Of a stretch of 64,000 nucleotides of DNA, positions 1 through 10,900 are shown piece after piece. The notes under the pieces are model-generated. The model made no database searches. It was given only the letters and a program-made list of their open reading frames with translations, and was not told where the DNA came from. The DNA lies in NCBI GenBank assembly GCA_023014485.1, contig JAJOZX010000874.1, positions 584,001 through 648,000 of the forward strand, in the 5' to 3' direction. This DNA is from Bathynomus jamesi (Eukaryota > Arthropoda > Malacostraca > Isopoda > Cirolanidae). The first letter of the stretch is position 1, and every line of letters starts with the position of its first letter. The translations under genes and the position numbers were made by a program.

Positions 1-1325
1 GTTCAGGGTCGACCTGTGTTTGACTCCTCCGCAGCATTCTGCCTCATTTGGGGAACATGATTTAAAAGAGAAAGCTACTCGTGACTGCTCAGGGATTTTG
101 CACAAAAAACCTGTTGAATTCATATATAGTTAAATGTACTCGGGTTGGTGTACTGGAATTTCCTCAGTTCTTTGGGCAGCACGTTATGGAATTTTGGGCC
201 TAGTTTTTGGGCCTAGTTTTCCATCTTCATTTTTCTTGGCCCTGAGTCCCATCGCAGCTGGGAGAGTACAGAATTTACCTGTTCTTTCATTCCATTGTTT
301 TCATTTCATTTCTAAAATTTGAGACATATCCCACAAGTATTTATCGTATGAACACTGTTGTGTATTGCTCATGTCTTCTTTCCGAGGAGCAGAGTTTCAA
401 GGATTGTACTGGAGACTAGAAGTCTTCATCTTTCGTTTCCTCTATCTCAGACGTAGAAGTTCTTTGTATGGTTTCTATGTTTGCAATGTCTCGTTTTCTA
501 TATGGGCTTGTGAGAACTGAGCAATGCTGAATTATAGGTACGACTAAACTCTTTCATACCCTTAGCATGATATTTTCTTTTTTGCTATGGAAGCTCTTCC
601 AGATAATTCCCATTAATTTACTGGCTGCTGTAATTTTAGTGTTATGGTATTCTCTGAATTATGTATCCCATACCATTATTACACCAAGAACCATGGCTTG
701 TGGGTTTGGTGTTATCTCTTTCTCCTGCAGTGTTTTGTACACTATATTCTGCCGCTCCTTGTTGTTACCGTACCGTATGAGCTAGAATTTTCCTTCGTTT
801 ATCTTCACTTTGATGTCTTCTGACCACTTGAATAATGTCTGAATGTCGTTTTGTAATTTTTCTGTCACCTTTTTTTAATATTTCTTTGCATATCTTTGTG
901 TCATACGTGAAACACGTTAAGATGTCATTAATATCTGCATCTGTGTTTGCAGTCACTGTTATAAACAGCAAGGGAGCTCATACTGTACCTTGTGAGGCAG
1001 AGCTGATGACTTCTGAAATTTCAAACTTAACTCCATTTACTTATACTATTTGTGTTCTCCTGGTCAGAAAATTAAATGCTCTATCTCGCAGCTTTCCTCA
1101 ACTTCCTATTTTCTTGAATTTGTGTGCTCTCGTCCCATGATTGCATTTATCGAAGGCTTTAGCAGTCAGTATATATTACATCTTTTTTTTTATTACGACA
1201 CAACGCTTCCAGTATTTTCTTTTTGTAGTCTTATAACTGTGAGATGCATGATCTTCCAGCCTTCAGTCCATGTTGATTCGGATTGAATACTTTCTTTTCT
1301 CGTACGTCCGGAGAAGTATAACTGC
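1..1325 (-). mobile_element. APE-type LINE, C-terminal RT part (decayed)
   Basis: Read on the minus strand this is the second half of a non-LTR reverse transcriptase. Near 1257-1281 it reads NPNQHGLKAGRS, the usual QHGFR block. Near 1125-1182 is a degenerate form of the DFSKAFDK palm motif. Near 895-930 the FADD catalytic box has decayed to FTYD, so one catalytic aspartate is lost. Further on are remnants of the C-terminal region, around 360-420. Many stops and frameshifts make it inactive. The N-terminal part of the same LINE lies at 49960-53330, also on the minus strand. The two halves are separated by the 48.6-kb inverted-repeat block. Clade (CR1/jockey-like) is inferred from motif spacing only. 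Confidence 0.75.
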
Positions 1326-1369
1326 AAAATGTGAGACAGAAATGGATCGATTTGAAAATTCCCCCCCTT

Positions 1370-1560
1370 CACCGTCCTTCATGGCGGTCCTCCACCGTCC
1401 TTCATGACGGTCCCTCCTTTACGAAGTGTCTTTCATGGTCCTTCAAAAAAAACGAACGAAAAAAAGAAAAAAGAAAGAAAAAAGAAAAAGAAAAAAAGAA
1501 AAAAAGAAAGGATTCGTCTTCACCTTCCTTCAAAAAAAAAATTTAAGAAAGGATTCATCC
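1370..1560. repeat. CCGTCCTTCATG repeats and A/G-rich tract at arm tip
   Basis: Short imperfect repeats built on CCGTCCTTCATG and GGCGGTCC are followed by a long run of A and G with very few pyrimidines. The same tract appears inverted at 49735-49905. It sits close to the outer end of the arm, where a transposon would carry its subterminal repeats. No gene is seen. The open frames here encode only low-complexity lysine-rich sequence. Confidence 0.6.
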
Positions 1561-1679
1561 TCGCCTTCCTCCTTGGAAAAAGTTCTTTCATGAGACAAAC
1601 AAGAACAAACATGCAAAAGCATACATACATTCGAGTAATTTCTGTTCCGGCGTGTTAGCGGTCCCCGCTAGTTTTAGCT

Positions 1680-2185
1680 GCAGGGAGGCACAAACATTCT
1701 GACAATAACAACATAAAATAAATATCTGGGTTTAATAGGTCTAAAGAGAGTATCCACCAACCTCAAAGCATATTATCATATTCGAACACAACATCTCATT
1801 CCATATTTATATGTTAAAAAATTACATACATCATAAATTAAAATCTCAGACTAAACATGTTTTAAATAAAAAACAATTTCTTTGATTAATATTTGTATTA
1901 TATAATAATAAGTAAAAAAATTAAATAAATTGGAATAGAACATTTTACTTTCAATTATAGGGATAACTTTTGCTTTTCCTAATTAAAATTTCTTTAATCT
2001 ACACTAATATGAAATGAAGCGAAGTGAAATGAATTGAAAAGGCTTATTACCAGACTATAGTCCATATGATAAAAACCATTAAGATACATTATGTTGTTTA
2101 GCTAACGTAAATATTATTATTTACCCCAATAACCATCCTTAAATAATATTATTTGTTTATCGTATATATATATATATATATATAA
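1680..2185. other. AT-rich stretch, no gene
   Basis: AT-rich DNA without any recognisable coding or RNA feature. It is repeated in inverted form at about 49110-49620, so it belongs to the inverted-repeat arm. It ends at a TA microsatellite (2162-2184). Confidence 0.5.
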
Positions 2186-2296
2186 TATACATTTCAACTG
2201 CAAAGAACACGCAGTATAAATAACGGAAAGAACGAGCTTGTATAGGAGAACATTCCGCGCAACATGAGAGGAGAAAACGAACAAATGAAAAAATGA

Positions 2297-2369
2297 GGTA
2301 AACACCCGGGAATCGAACCCGGGATCTTCCGATTGCCGGTCAGATATGATAACCACTACACCATGGTCC
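2297..2369 (-). tRNA. tRNA-like unit 1 (GGC anticodon loop), probably tRNA-derived repeat
   Basis: On the minus strand an A-box-like TGGTGTAGTGGTTATCA is followed by a perfect B box GGTTCGATTCC. The anticodon arm forms TCTGA/TCGGA around the loop CCGGCAA, with GGC at the anticodon position. Position 33 is C rather than the near-universal U, and the acceptor ends pair poorly. A tRNA-derived repeat is more likely than a working tRNA-Ala. Confidence 0.45.
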
Positions 2370-2565
2370 TCAGTCGATCAGAAGTCGTAATTCCTCTACA
2401 TACGCGCAGAAACCAATGCCCCGAGGGGGCACTTCCCGCATGACGTATCTATATATACATTTCAACTGCAAAGAACACGCAGTATAAATAACGTAAAGAA
2501 CGACGCTTGTATAGGAGAACATTCCGCGCAAGATGAGAAGAGAAAACGAACAAAGGAAAAAATGA

Positions 2566-2638
2566 GGTAACCACCCGAGAATCGAACCCGGGATCTTCCG
2601 AATGCCGGTCAGATATGATAACCACTACACCATGGTCC
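2566..2638 (-). tRNA. tRNA-like unit 2, probably tRNA-derived repeat
   Basis: Same 73-bp core as the unit 269 bp upstream, with one change in the T arm (CCACCCGAGA instead of CCACCCGGGA) that weakens the T stem, and one in the anticodon stem. The A and B boxes are intact. Confidence 0.4.
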
Positions 2639-2833
2639 TCAGTCGATCAGAAGTCGTAATTCCTCTACATACGCGCAGAAACCAATGCCCCGAGGGGGCA
2701 CCTCCCGCATGCCGTATCTATATATACATTTCAACTGCAAAGAACACGCAGTATAAATAACGTAAAGAACGACGCTTGTATAGGAGAACATCCGCGCAAG
2801 ATGAGAAGAGAAAACGAACAAATGAAAAAATGA

Positions 2834-2860
2834 GGTAACCACCCGGGAATCGAACCCTGG
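2834..2860 (-). pseudogene. Truncated tRNA-like unit 3 at array inversion point
   Basis: Only the T-arm end of the core remains. It breaks after CGAACCCTGG and runs directly into AATGTTCTCCTATACAAG, the head sequence in opposite orientation. This is the junction where the array changes direction. Confidence 0.5.
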
Positions 2861-2947
2861 AATGTTCTCCTATACAAGTGGGAGGTGCCCCCTCGGGGCA
2901 TTGGTTTCTGCGCGTATGTAGAGGAATTACGACTTCTGATCGACTGA

Positions 2948-3020
2948 GGACCATGGTGTAGTGGTTATCATATCTGACCGGCAATCGGAAGATCCCGGGT
3001 TCGATTCCCGGGTGTTTACC
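2948..3020 (+). tRNA. tRNA-like unit 4, probably tRNA-derived repeat
   Basis: Complete 73-bp core on the plus strand with A box, B box GGTTCGATTCC and the CCGGCAA anticodon loop. The 3' end reads GTGTTTACC here and GTGGTTACC in most other units. Confidence 0.45.
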
Positions 3021-3144
3021 TCATTTTTTCATTTGTTCGTTTTCTCTTCTCATCTTGCGCGGGATGTTCTCCTATACAAGCGTCGTTCTTTACGATATAT
3101 ATATATATAAATTTCACAATTAAGCACGTGAAGCGAATGAATTA

Positions 3145-3147
<3 letters not shown>

Positions 3148-3188
<41 letters not shown>
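3148..3188. repeat. TA microsatellite
   Basis: Nearly pure TA dinucleotide run between the tRNA-like array and the 93-bp hairpin. The corresponding tract in the right arm is at about 46979-47010. Confidence 0.9.
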
Positions 3189-3191
<3 letters not shown>

Positions 3192-3279
3192 AATAATACC
3201 ACGAAGGGAAAAGAAACACAAAGTGGTGCTCACAAGTGGTGCAATAGTTTTCTTTTCCCTTCGTGGTTTTATTCATCAT
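3187..3279. repeat. 93-bp hairpin element, left arm
   Basis: Two arms of about 30 bp, TGATGAATAA...AAGAAA and TTTCTTTTCC...TTCATCA, are complementary with one or two mismatches around a 32-bp loop. The region could fold into a strong stem-loop in DNA or RNA. The same hairpin is at 46887-46978. It may be a tiny foldback MITE; no target duplication can be assigned in the TA-rich flank. Confidence 0.7.
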
Positions 3280-3681
3280 AAATATTTTTCACGTGTCACT
3301 TTCGTGAAATAATTTTCATATATATATATATATCAGACTTTTTAAAAAGATTAGGATAAACCTGCAGATACATGCAATTTATATTTCAGAAATTCAATCA
3401 TCGATGCGTCTTCATTCATTGTCATATAGCTGAAGCCAGTTAAATGTACGTATTTTTTGGAGTATACCTGTAAACGTACCATTCATCTCACAAGCTACAT
3501 CAAACTGTGTGATGAGGCCTTAAAACTAAAAGCAAATATGTTATCCTCATCTTAGCATCCACTTAAACATTATTACTAATATTGATTTATTGTTATTATT
3601 ATATATATGTACACAGGTTAAGAGTATTTAAATTAAACACTGATATTAATTCCTTTCGCAATAAAAGCCTCTAGATATAGA

Positions 3682-4702
3682 TAGATAGAATAACCTTTAT
3701 TAATAATAATAAAATAAATAAATTTTTCAATTTACGATGACATTAATAATTGTGAAGCTCGACTATTTATTTTATTTAATTTGGCCCTTAAGCTTTAGGT
3801 TTTACTGTGATCTTATTAAAAATACGCAGCTAGGTGTTATAAATTTTTAATAATAAATAAATAAGTAAGTAAATAAGTATTATTAATAGTTAAAACATGT
3901 ATTACAATGTTAAACAATATTAATGGACAATATTAAACAATATTAGTGGACATTAATCCTAGATTTTTGTTAGTATGCCAATATTAATCGGGGTTTCAAA
4001 CTTGGTTTTAAACAAATTTACATTCACAATATTTTTATATCGGCACTTAAGTCATTCCTAGTTTCAATCCAATGAAAATGGGTAGTTTTTGAGATGAAGA
4101 CAATCGAGGTATAACAAGCATTGGATCTATTTCTGGTCTGATACGAGTGGATTTCTTGATGAGTTACATAATATCTATTTATCCATTGCAAATTAATTCT
4201 GTTCTTATTACACTTGTAAATAAAAATAAAATGTGCCAGTTTGGCTATATCGTTCAGCTTTAGTAGATTTAGCTCTTTAAATAATGCACTAGAATGATCA
4301 AGGAAATCACTATCAGAAAATAACCTTATTGCTCGTTTTTGGATGATAAAGATACCATTTAATGCGTTATTAGCGGAGTTTCCCAAAACAAGGGTGCTTT
4401 ATGTTATGTAAGGAAGAACAAGAGTATGATAAAGAGTCAATAAAACTTGTTTACGGACTACATTTCTAAGTTTAAACATTATTGCAACGTTCCTTGAAAT
4501 CTTTTTCGCGATATAATTTACATGATCACGCCGTTGCAAATCCTATCTAGCATTACACCAAGAAATTTGTTACAGTACACACCTTTATGGCGAGTTCATT
4601 AACATTAAGTTTACCAAGATATACAATTATTTTATTAGTAAAATCATGAAACTTGTTTTACTGGTATTTAGGAAGAGTTTATTGGTGATCAACCATTTCA
4701 TT
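3682..4702 (-). mobile_element. LINE 3' fragment, left arm
   Basis: On the minus strand the open frame at 4386-4024 matches the C-terminal region of APE-type LINE polymerases: the FIIQKRAIRLFS stretch, then LLKLNDIAKLAHFIF and HSYQTRNRS. Upstream (4390-4700) are broken frames with a VKWLITNKLFLN-like thumb segment, best seen in the right-arm copy. It ends in an AT-rich 3' region with AATAAAGG and a short ATCT repeat, a common LINE tail. It is 5'-truncated and lacks RT catalytic motifs. The same fragment is inverted at 45463-46490. Confidence 0.75.
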
Positions 4703-4894
4703 ATATATATATATAATCATAACAATATTAAAAACTCATCACTAAATATATTCTATTTTATCTCACCTAAAAGAATCTGCATGTTTTATAAATTTAAAAC
4801 TCATAAAGTTTTCCCCCTATTCAATCGTAAGATAGCGCTTGTCTAAAAGAATCAGCAGGGAAGACCCTCATAACTTCACGTCCTGACAAAAGCA
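4703..4894 (+). mobile_element. Penelope-like element, 5' piece
   Basis: The last 50 bases translate to LKESAGKTLITSRPDKS, like the conserved KPDKG block before the RT core of Penelope-like elements. The frame continues after the BEL3/BEL4 insertion at 21333 with IDTILLNKSDD. A short CATA duplication is seen at the two outer junctions. This piece and 21333-22540 were therefore one element before the BEL insertions. The first 130 bases are AT-rich and cannot be assigned with confidence. Confidence 0.6.
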
Positions 4895-5614
4895 TATATG
4901 GAAAACTGATGAGTGGGTACTTGGGAGGTAACGAAAATGGTTCACTGAGTAGGTAGGTAGTTAATCTAACAATTATTAAATTCCTTTTATGTCAATAACT
5001 GGGTGGATGAAACCAATTGGTTGCTCACCAGAGTTATTCTCCACACTAGTATATTTATACTGTGTGACAAGAGCGTGCTCGGTAATAGATATACATTACC
5101 GATCAACCAACCGAAAAAGAACCAAGACGACGCTGGTGGAAAAAGCCCGGCTAAAAGGAGAACAAAAGTGAACGAAAACGAGGAACGGGGCGCGGACGCA
5201 ACTGGAGAAGGGACGAGAACAGACACCGAAGAAAGATCCCCACCAGCAAGTACGCTCTCGACAATTATACAGGAAGGAAAAAAGAGACTCTCTAATAATT
5301 AGCAGTAAGTGACTAATTGTGTTTTTAACCCAGCAAGTTAAACTCATTAAATTAAGCTGGGTCAGACAACTTAGGCCTACATTGTGGCCTAAGACCCAGC
5401 ATCAACTCATAGCTTAACAAAGGTAAAGGTAGATTGCCCTAACCTAGTTTGGTGAGGAATACTACTGTGGACCTCAATTTATCTGCCCGCTCTGGACCAT
5501 TTCCGGAATCTCTAGGCTGACCCCTCTAGGCTAGACTTGATCTACTCTATAGTTAGACTCGAGAAATAAGGGGTGGGTTAATTGTGGACCAATTCATACA
5601 GAGCATTTTTCACA
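4895..5614 (+). repeat. BEL3 5' LTR
   Basis: About 720 bp, starting at TATATGGAAAACTGATGAG and ending at GCATTTTTCACA. It matches 12212-12933 closely along its length. It lacks obvious TG...CA ends, so either boundary may shift by a few bases. Confidence 0.85.
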
Positions 5615-5615
5615 T

Positions 5616-5633
5616 TGGTGGTCCGTGTGTGGG
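5616..5633 (+). promoter_or_regulatory. Candidate primer-binding site of BEL3
   Basis: TGGTGGTCCGTGTGTGGG begins one base after the LTR. It starts with TGG, as expected for complementarity to a tRNA CCA end. BEL4 has TGGTGGCCCGTGTGGGG at the same place. The matching tRNA was not identified. Confidence 0.5.
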
Positions 5634-5961
5634 GAATTTACAAACCTTAACCTTACTTAACAAAAAAATTGCAGAATTAGGATACATGGTCTAGCCTAAG
5701 CCTAAGCCTAAGCCTAACCTAATCAAGCCTAAAGTAACAAACTTGCCTAATTAGGTCTACAACCTAGGGCCTAACTAGGAAACATTTACATTTAAGGAGT
5801 CTCATTCTCTTATAAGCTTAGACCTGAGTGACACATAAGTACTTGGGGGGGATTAAACCAAATTTAAACTTGATTGTTTTGTCTGTGCTCTCTCTTCTCT
5901 GGTAATTTCTTCTTGTCCTCTATTTCATTACGATCCCCAGTTAAACAATTTTGACTTAAAC

Positions 5962-7928
5962 ATGGACAGTGCGGAATTGAAAAAGTTAAAAAAGAAAAGG
6001 GGGGCAAAGTTGGGAGCTGTTACAAAGGCTGTGAACACTTTTAACAATATTACACAACCAGGTAAGGAAGATTTAGAGTGTGTAATTCTTAAATTGAAAA
6101 CTAAAAAGAAGGAAATAATAGCCATTGATGAGAGTATTTCAGAGTTAGTTGAATCCGAAATGGCTGAAGAACAATTGATAGACCTTTACGCTGATAATGA
6201 TGATCAGGTAATCTCAATTGAACAGCAAATAAGGAGACAACGGTCTCGTTTGACTGACTTAACACCAAATAAACCTAATTCTGATTTTAATCAAAGTAGA
6301 GCTAACCTTCAACAAAATTTAAGTGGCATGCTAAATCCTGAGTCACAAGAATTGAGGGCTCAGTTACCCATTTTGTTAGTACCAACATTTGAAGGGGACA
6401 CGGTACAATTCCCATCTTTCATTGACAAATTTGAGAGTTTAATAGGTAATAAACCCTATATTTCAACTGTTGAAAAGTTTAGCTACTTAACTAGTTTCCT
6501 TAAAGGCCCAGCCTATAACCTGATAGCCTATTTACCAGCCGTAGGGAATTCATATGAAGTAGCTATTGATCTCTTAAAACGTAATTACATTAATAAAGAT
6601 GAGATTGTATATGAATTATCTCAACAAATTTTTGATTTTGCACCCATAAAAGATAACCATAGTGATATGGAAAATTTTTATACAAAATTAGAAGCTATTA
6701 TAGGACAACTGGTTAGCAATGAGATAGATATTAAAGCTTCATCTTGGATTATACAAGGCATAGTTCTTAGGTGCCTTCCTTTGAGGGTTAAAGATATTTT
6801 AATTCTAAAGACGGGAGAAAATTATCCTAATCTTGAAAGTATCAGAAAACACTTTCCCAATATCCTAACTAATTACAAATTGAGAGATTTTCCAACAAAA
6901 ATAAGACCCAGACTATGGATAAACCAAAGACTGTTCCCAGAGACCAACTAGCTACAGCCAAACAGACAAAACTTGATACTGTAGAACCAAATGTGACCAA
7001 CTATAATACACGAACACCTACATTACAGAACTTTAATGTAACTGCTGCCTCAACTTACACACTACATTGCAAATTTTGTGCAAGTAATGAACACAGTAGT
7101 ACTGGGTGTGACAAATATTCAGACTTTAACCAAAGAGCTAAAAGATGTGAACAGTTGAACCTATGTAAAAAGTGTACTGGCCAGGGACATTATAAGAAAG
7201 ACTGTAAATCTAGCTTAAGATTCAAGTGTAAGTTTTGTAAAAGTTTACGACATGTCTCATCAATGTGTGATTCACCAAAGTGTCCAAACAATAGTACTCA
7301 AACTCAAAAGATACCTCCACCAAACAAAGGTAATCAAGAAAATGCCACTTTCATGGGACATTCTGTTTGCTCAAACAACGTAACAAGAAACACTGAGATT
7401 CTTTTACCAACTATTACTTTGGATTTAGTGAATAGTGAGGGTAGCACCACTCCAGTGAGATGTCTTATAGACTGTTGTTCTCAACAAACATTTGTTTCGC
7501 AAAATGTAGTTAATAAATTGGGTTTGACACCAAACCCGAATGAACAAAACCTCAATATTGCATCCTTTGTTAAGGATGACTCGGACAAAAATAGTTATAA
7601 GACAATTGACCTGGAACTACATTTAGAAAATAAATTAGAGAAAATTGAAGCAGTTATTATTTCTAAAGTAGGACAAAACAAACTGGTTATACCCAAACTA
7701 GAACAAACCATAAATCATTTGGGAAAACACTACAAAATAGCTGATAGACATATCACAAACAACACAGTAGCTTACATTGAAATGTTAATGGGGGCAGATT
7801 ATATTAATCTTATTCATAAGGGCATAGTGGAGATAGGTAATGGTATAGCTATTCAGACTCCATCAGGGATAGCCCCTTTGGGTGACCTCTCCAAATACAA
7901 CCTAGACCTAAACCAAAATAGTTCATGA
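5962..7928 (+). pseudogene. BEL3 Gag-protease (frameshifted)
   Basis: The ATG at 5962 opens a Gag-like frame that runs to 6951. The protein continues from about 6900 in another frame to 7928. BEL4 has one extra base near the switch, so BEL3 carries a 1-base deletion there. The first part resembles the retrotransposon domain that precedes BEL/Pao capsids, including the VPTFEGDTVQFPSFIDKF block. The second part has three zinc knuckles (CKFCASNEHSSTGC, CKKCTGQGHYKKDC, CKFCKSLRHVSSMC). It then has a retropepsin-like block CLIDCCSQQTF with the catalytic D near 7470. The frame closes at TGA 7926-7928, and the RT frame resumes 12 bases later in the same phase. Confidence 0.8.
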
Positions 7929-7940
7929 CCAACAAATACT

Positions 7941-10900
7941 ATGTGCCTCAACTCAGTCCTACATAACACCTGTAAGAATAGCAACACTTTGAATAATATT
8001 ATCTCAACTGAGAACATTAATTCATCATTATCAAATGAAACTTTGGAAGAGGCAATTCAAACTTTATGGTTGCTAGAATCTGTGGGTATACATGACACAA
8101 ATCAAACTTCAGAAGATCAGTTAATGGTAGAAAGATTGAAGACACCATTCAGTGCAAAGACAATAGTTATTTTATTGAGTTACCTTGGAAAATAAATTGT
8201 CCAACTTTAAGAGATAATCTCAAAGTAGCTAAAGGACATTTATATAAAGTAATGAAAAAACTCAAACAAGATAATAATATTCAAACATATAATGATGTCT
8301 TCAAAGAACAGCTACAGAAAGGCTTCATTGAAGAAGTAACAAATAACCCTTTTAAAAAAGATGGTTGTCATTATTTAACCCACAGGGCGGTTTATCGACA
8401 AGATGCCCCAACAACAAAACTCAGAGTAGTATATAACTGTAGCCTCAAAGACAGTGATAAACACAGTTTGAATGATTGCCTGATTGAGGGTCCTAATCTC
8501 ATTTCTGACCTTGTGAAGATCTTACTGAGGTTCAGGTTAGATAAATATGCCGTACAAAGTGACATTTCAAAGGCATTTTTGAGAATAAATCTTAAAAATG
8601 AATATGATAAGAAACAACTTAGGTTCTTATGGTTCAAGGATCCATTTGATTTGAATAAAGGGTTCATAACCTATAGATTTAATGTTGTGTTGTTTGGAGC
8701 CAATTGCTCACCTAGCCTATTAGCATTGACAATTAGACATCATTTAAACCAGTTTAATAACTCTTTAACATTGAACTTCCTTAAGGAACATTTTTACGTA
8801 GACAATCTAATAGGCTCAACAACAACAAAATCTGAATTATCTGAAGTCTATGAACACTCTCAAAAACATTATGCAACAAGGTAACTTTGAACTTAGAGAG
8901 TGGATTTCAAATGATGAGGATTTAAACAAAAAGATTTAAAGGATAATAATGGTCTTACTGAGCCATCAGACAGAGTTAAAACTTTAGGTATGAACTGGTA
9001 TTTGGATGCAACTTCTAACAGTCATGATTTAATCTGTACTAAAGGTTTTAAACTTGATGAGGAAGCAAATACTAAAAGACAAATATTATCAGAGCTTCCA
9101 AAATTTTGATCCTATGGGTCTATTCCTGCCTTCAACAATAAAATCAAAGATTCTCCTCCAAGAAATTTGGAGGACAAATGTTGGGTGGGATGATCCAATA
9201 ACAAATGAAAATCAAAAATCTTGGAAGAAGTTAGCTGCTGATTTAACAAAAGTGCAGAACATTAAAATTCAAAGGTGCTGTGGGTTTAGGGATAAGCCCC
9301 AGAGACTTCATGTGTTTGCTGATGCAAGCACACAAGCTTATGGGTGCTGTGCGTATCTTGTAAGTCCTACAGAAAGTCATCTAATTTATGCAAAAGGGAA
9401 AGTTGCACCTCTCAAACCTACCCGAACCATACCTCAATTGGAACTATTGGCTGCTGCATTAGCCATTAAAACCATTTCATTGCTTAAGGATGCTTACCAT
9501 GATGTGAACATAACTGATATCCACATCTGGCTTGACAGTCAGATTTGTCTTGCCTGGATACGGAATGATAGCATTAATAGTAAGAATATCTTTGTAAGAA
9601 ATAGGCTAAAAGAAATAGCTGAAGCTAATGAAAGCCTACAAGTAAACTTTCACTATGTTCCAACTAAACAAAATCCAGCAGACTTTCTGACCAGAGGTTT
9701 ATCCTACAAGTTGTTGAAGTCAAACAAAACTTGGTTTATGGGAGCTAAGTGGCTCTGTAATACAGGCCAATGATCTGTGGAACAAGTTAACTTGACATTA
9801 AATTTAATCTTTTCAAATGAAAAGGTTGAACCAATCACTAATTATGAAATTTATTCTCATTTCAACAAACTTGTCAGGGTTACAGCCTACTGTTTGAGGT
9901 TTGCTCACAACTGTTTAACTACAATTAACAAACAGCTAAATAAAAACAATCATAATTATACAGAAGTTGCAACCAAATACTGGATAGGCCATGCACAACA
10001 AAAAGTACAATAAAGAGTTAGAATTCTTGACTAATGGGAAACAAACAAAAGAACCTGTACCCAGTGGCGGATAGCCCTATAGGCTGCACAGGCTGAAGCC
10101 TAAGGCCCGGATGTCTTAGGGGCCCGCCAAAATATGTGTATAAGTAAAAAAAAAACAATCAAACAAAAGTATTTATTTCGGAAAATGAGATACATAAAAA
10201 TTGAAATACATAGATAATAATAGAAATATTTAAAATTGTAATTTGCGACATTTTTTGCCTGCGAATTCATTAATAATATCCTGACAGTCAATTTTATGCA
10301 AATGCTCCCACTCGATGTGCATCAATTATGATATTTGTAGCCTAGCCACAAGTCACAGCGCTGTAAACACGTTCAACCACGTTCACACTTGTTTTGTGCG
10401 CTATTATGCATTACTCCCTCAATGAAAATTAAATTTTTATAGTATATGAATAAAAGGGCCCGATCATACATACTAAGCCTAAGGCCCAGACAATGTTAAT
10501 CCGCCCATGCCTGTACCATCAGTAGTTGTGGATCTAAACTTGTTCAGAGATGAGGAAGGCCTTCTAATGTGTAAAGGGAGATTAGACAAATCAAAACTGT
10601 CATACAAAAGCAAACATCCAATCCTTTTACCTAGATTTAGCTATTTGACAACATTAATCATCAGAAAAACACACAATGATGTATATCATATGGGGGTACC
10701 ACAGACACTAACTACATTAAGAAAAACTTATTGGATACCCAAGGGAAGGATCACTGTTAAAACAGTCCTGAGTGAGTGTGTCACATGTAGGCGTATTCAT
10801 GCTAGGCCCTATAGGAAACCAAATCCTCCTGTTTTGCCAGAGGAGAGAGTTACTCTCAACAGACCCTTTGAGACTGTAGGCATTGACTATACAGGAGCAT

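Larger units (their letters stand above)
2186..3090. repeat. 269-bp-period tandem array of tRNA-like units, left arm
   Basis: Each unit has a shared head (CTTGTATAGGAGAACATTCC, then GCGCAAGATGAG), a 73-bp tRNA-like core, and a tail containing ACATACGCGCAGAAACC and CCCCGAGGGGGC. The cores at 2297 and 2566 are exactly 269 bp apart. A third core is broken at about 2834-2860, where the sequence flips orientation, and the last core (2948-3020) is on the plus strand. The array is therefore a tandem series with a head-to-head inversion. A matching array lies in the right arm. Confidence 0.8.
1326..4702. repeat. Left arm of giant inverted repeat
   Basis: This stretch recurs in reverse complement at 45462-49959. 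The outer ends match from AAAATGTGAGACAG (1326) and the inner ends meet at TA-rich tracts beside GGTGATCAACCATTTCA (about 4685-4700). In order it contains a CCGTCCTTCATG-rich purine/pyrimidine tract (1370-1560), AT-rich unique DNA, the tRNA-like array (2186-3090), a short hairpin and a LINE 3' fragment. Directly outside the arm is LINE sequence that is not part of the inverted repeat. The arm therefore ends at a sharp boundary, as expected for an inserted element. Confidence 0.85.

Noticed and set aside
1331..1658. Lysine-rich open frames near the left arm tip
   Set aside because: Produced by the A/G-rich tract; the same DNA inverted in the right arm does not keep the frame, and no start context or motif is present.
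5694..5722. Telomere-like CCTAAG repeats (TTAGGC on the other strand)
   Set aside because: Only about four units inside the BEL3 leader. BEL4 has a shorter version. Too short for an interstitial telomere, and better explained as part of the element.
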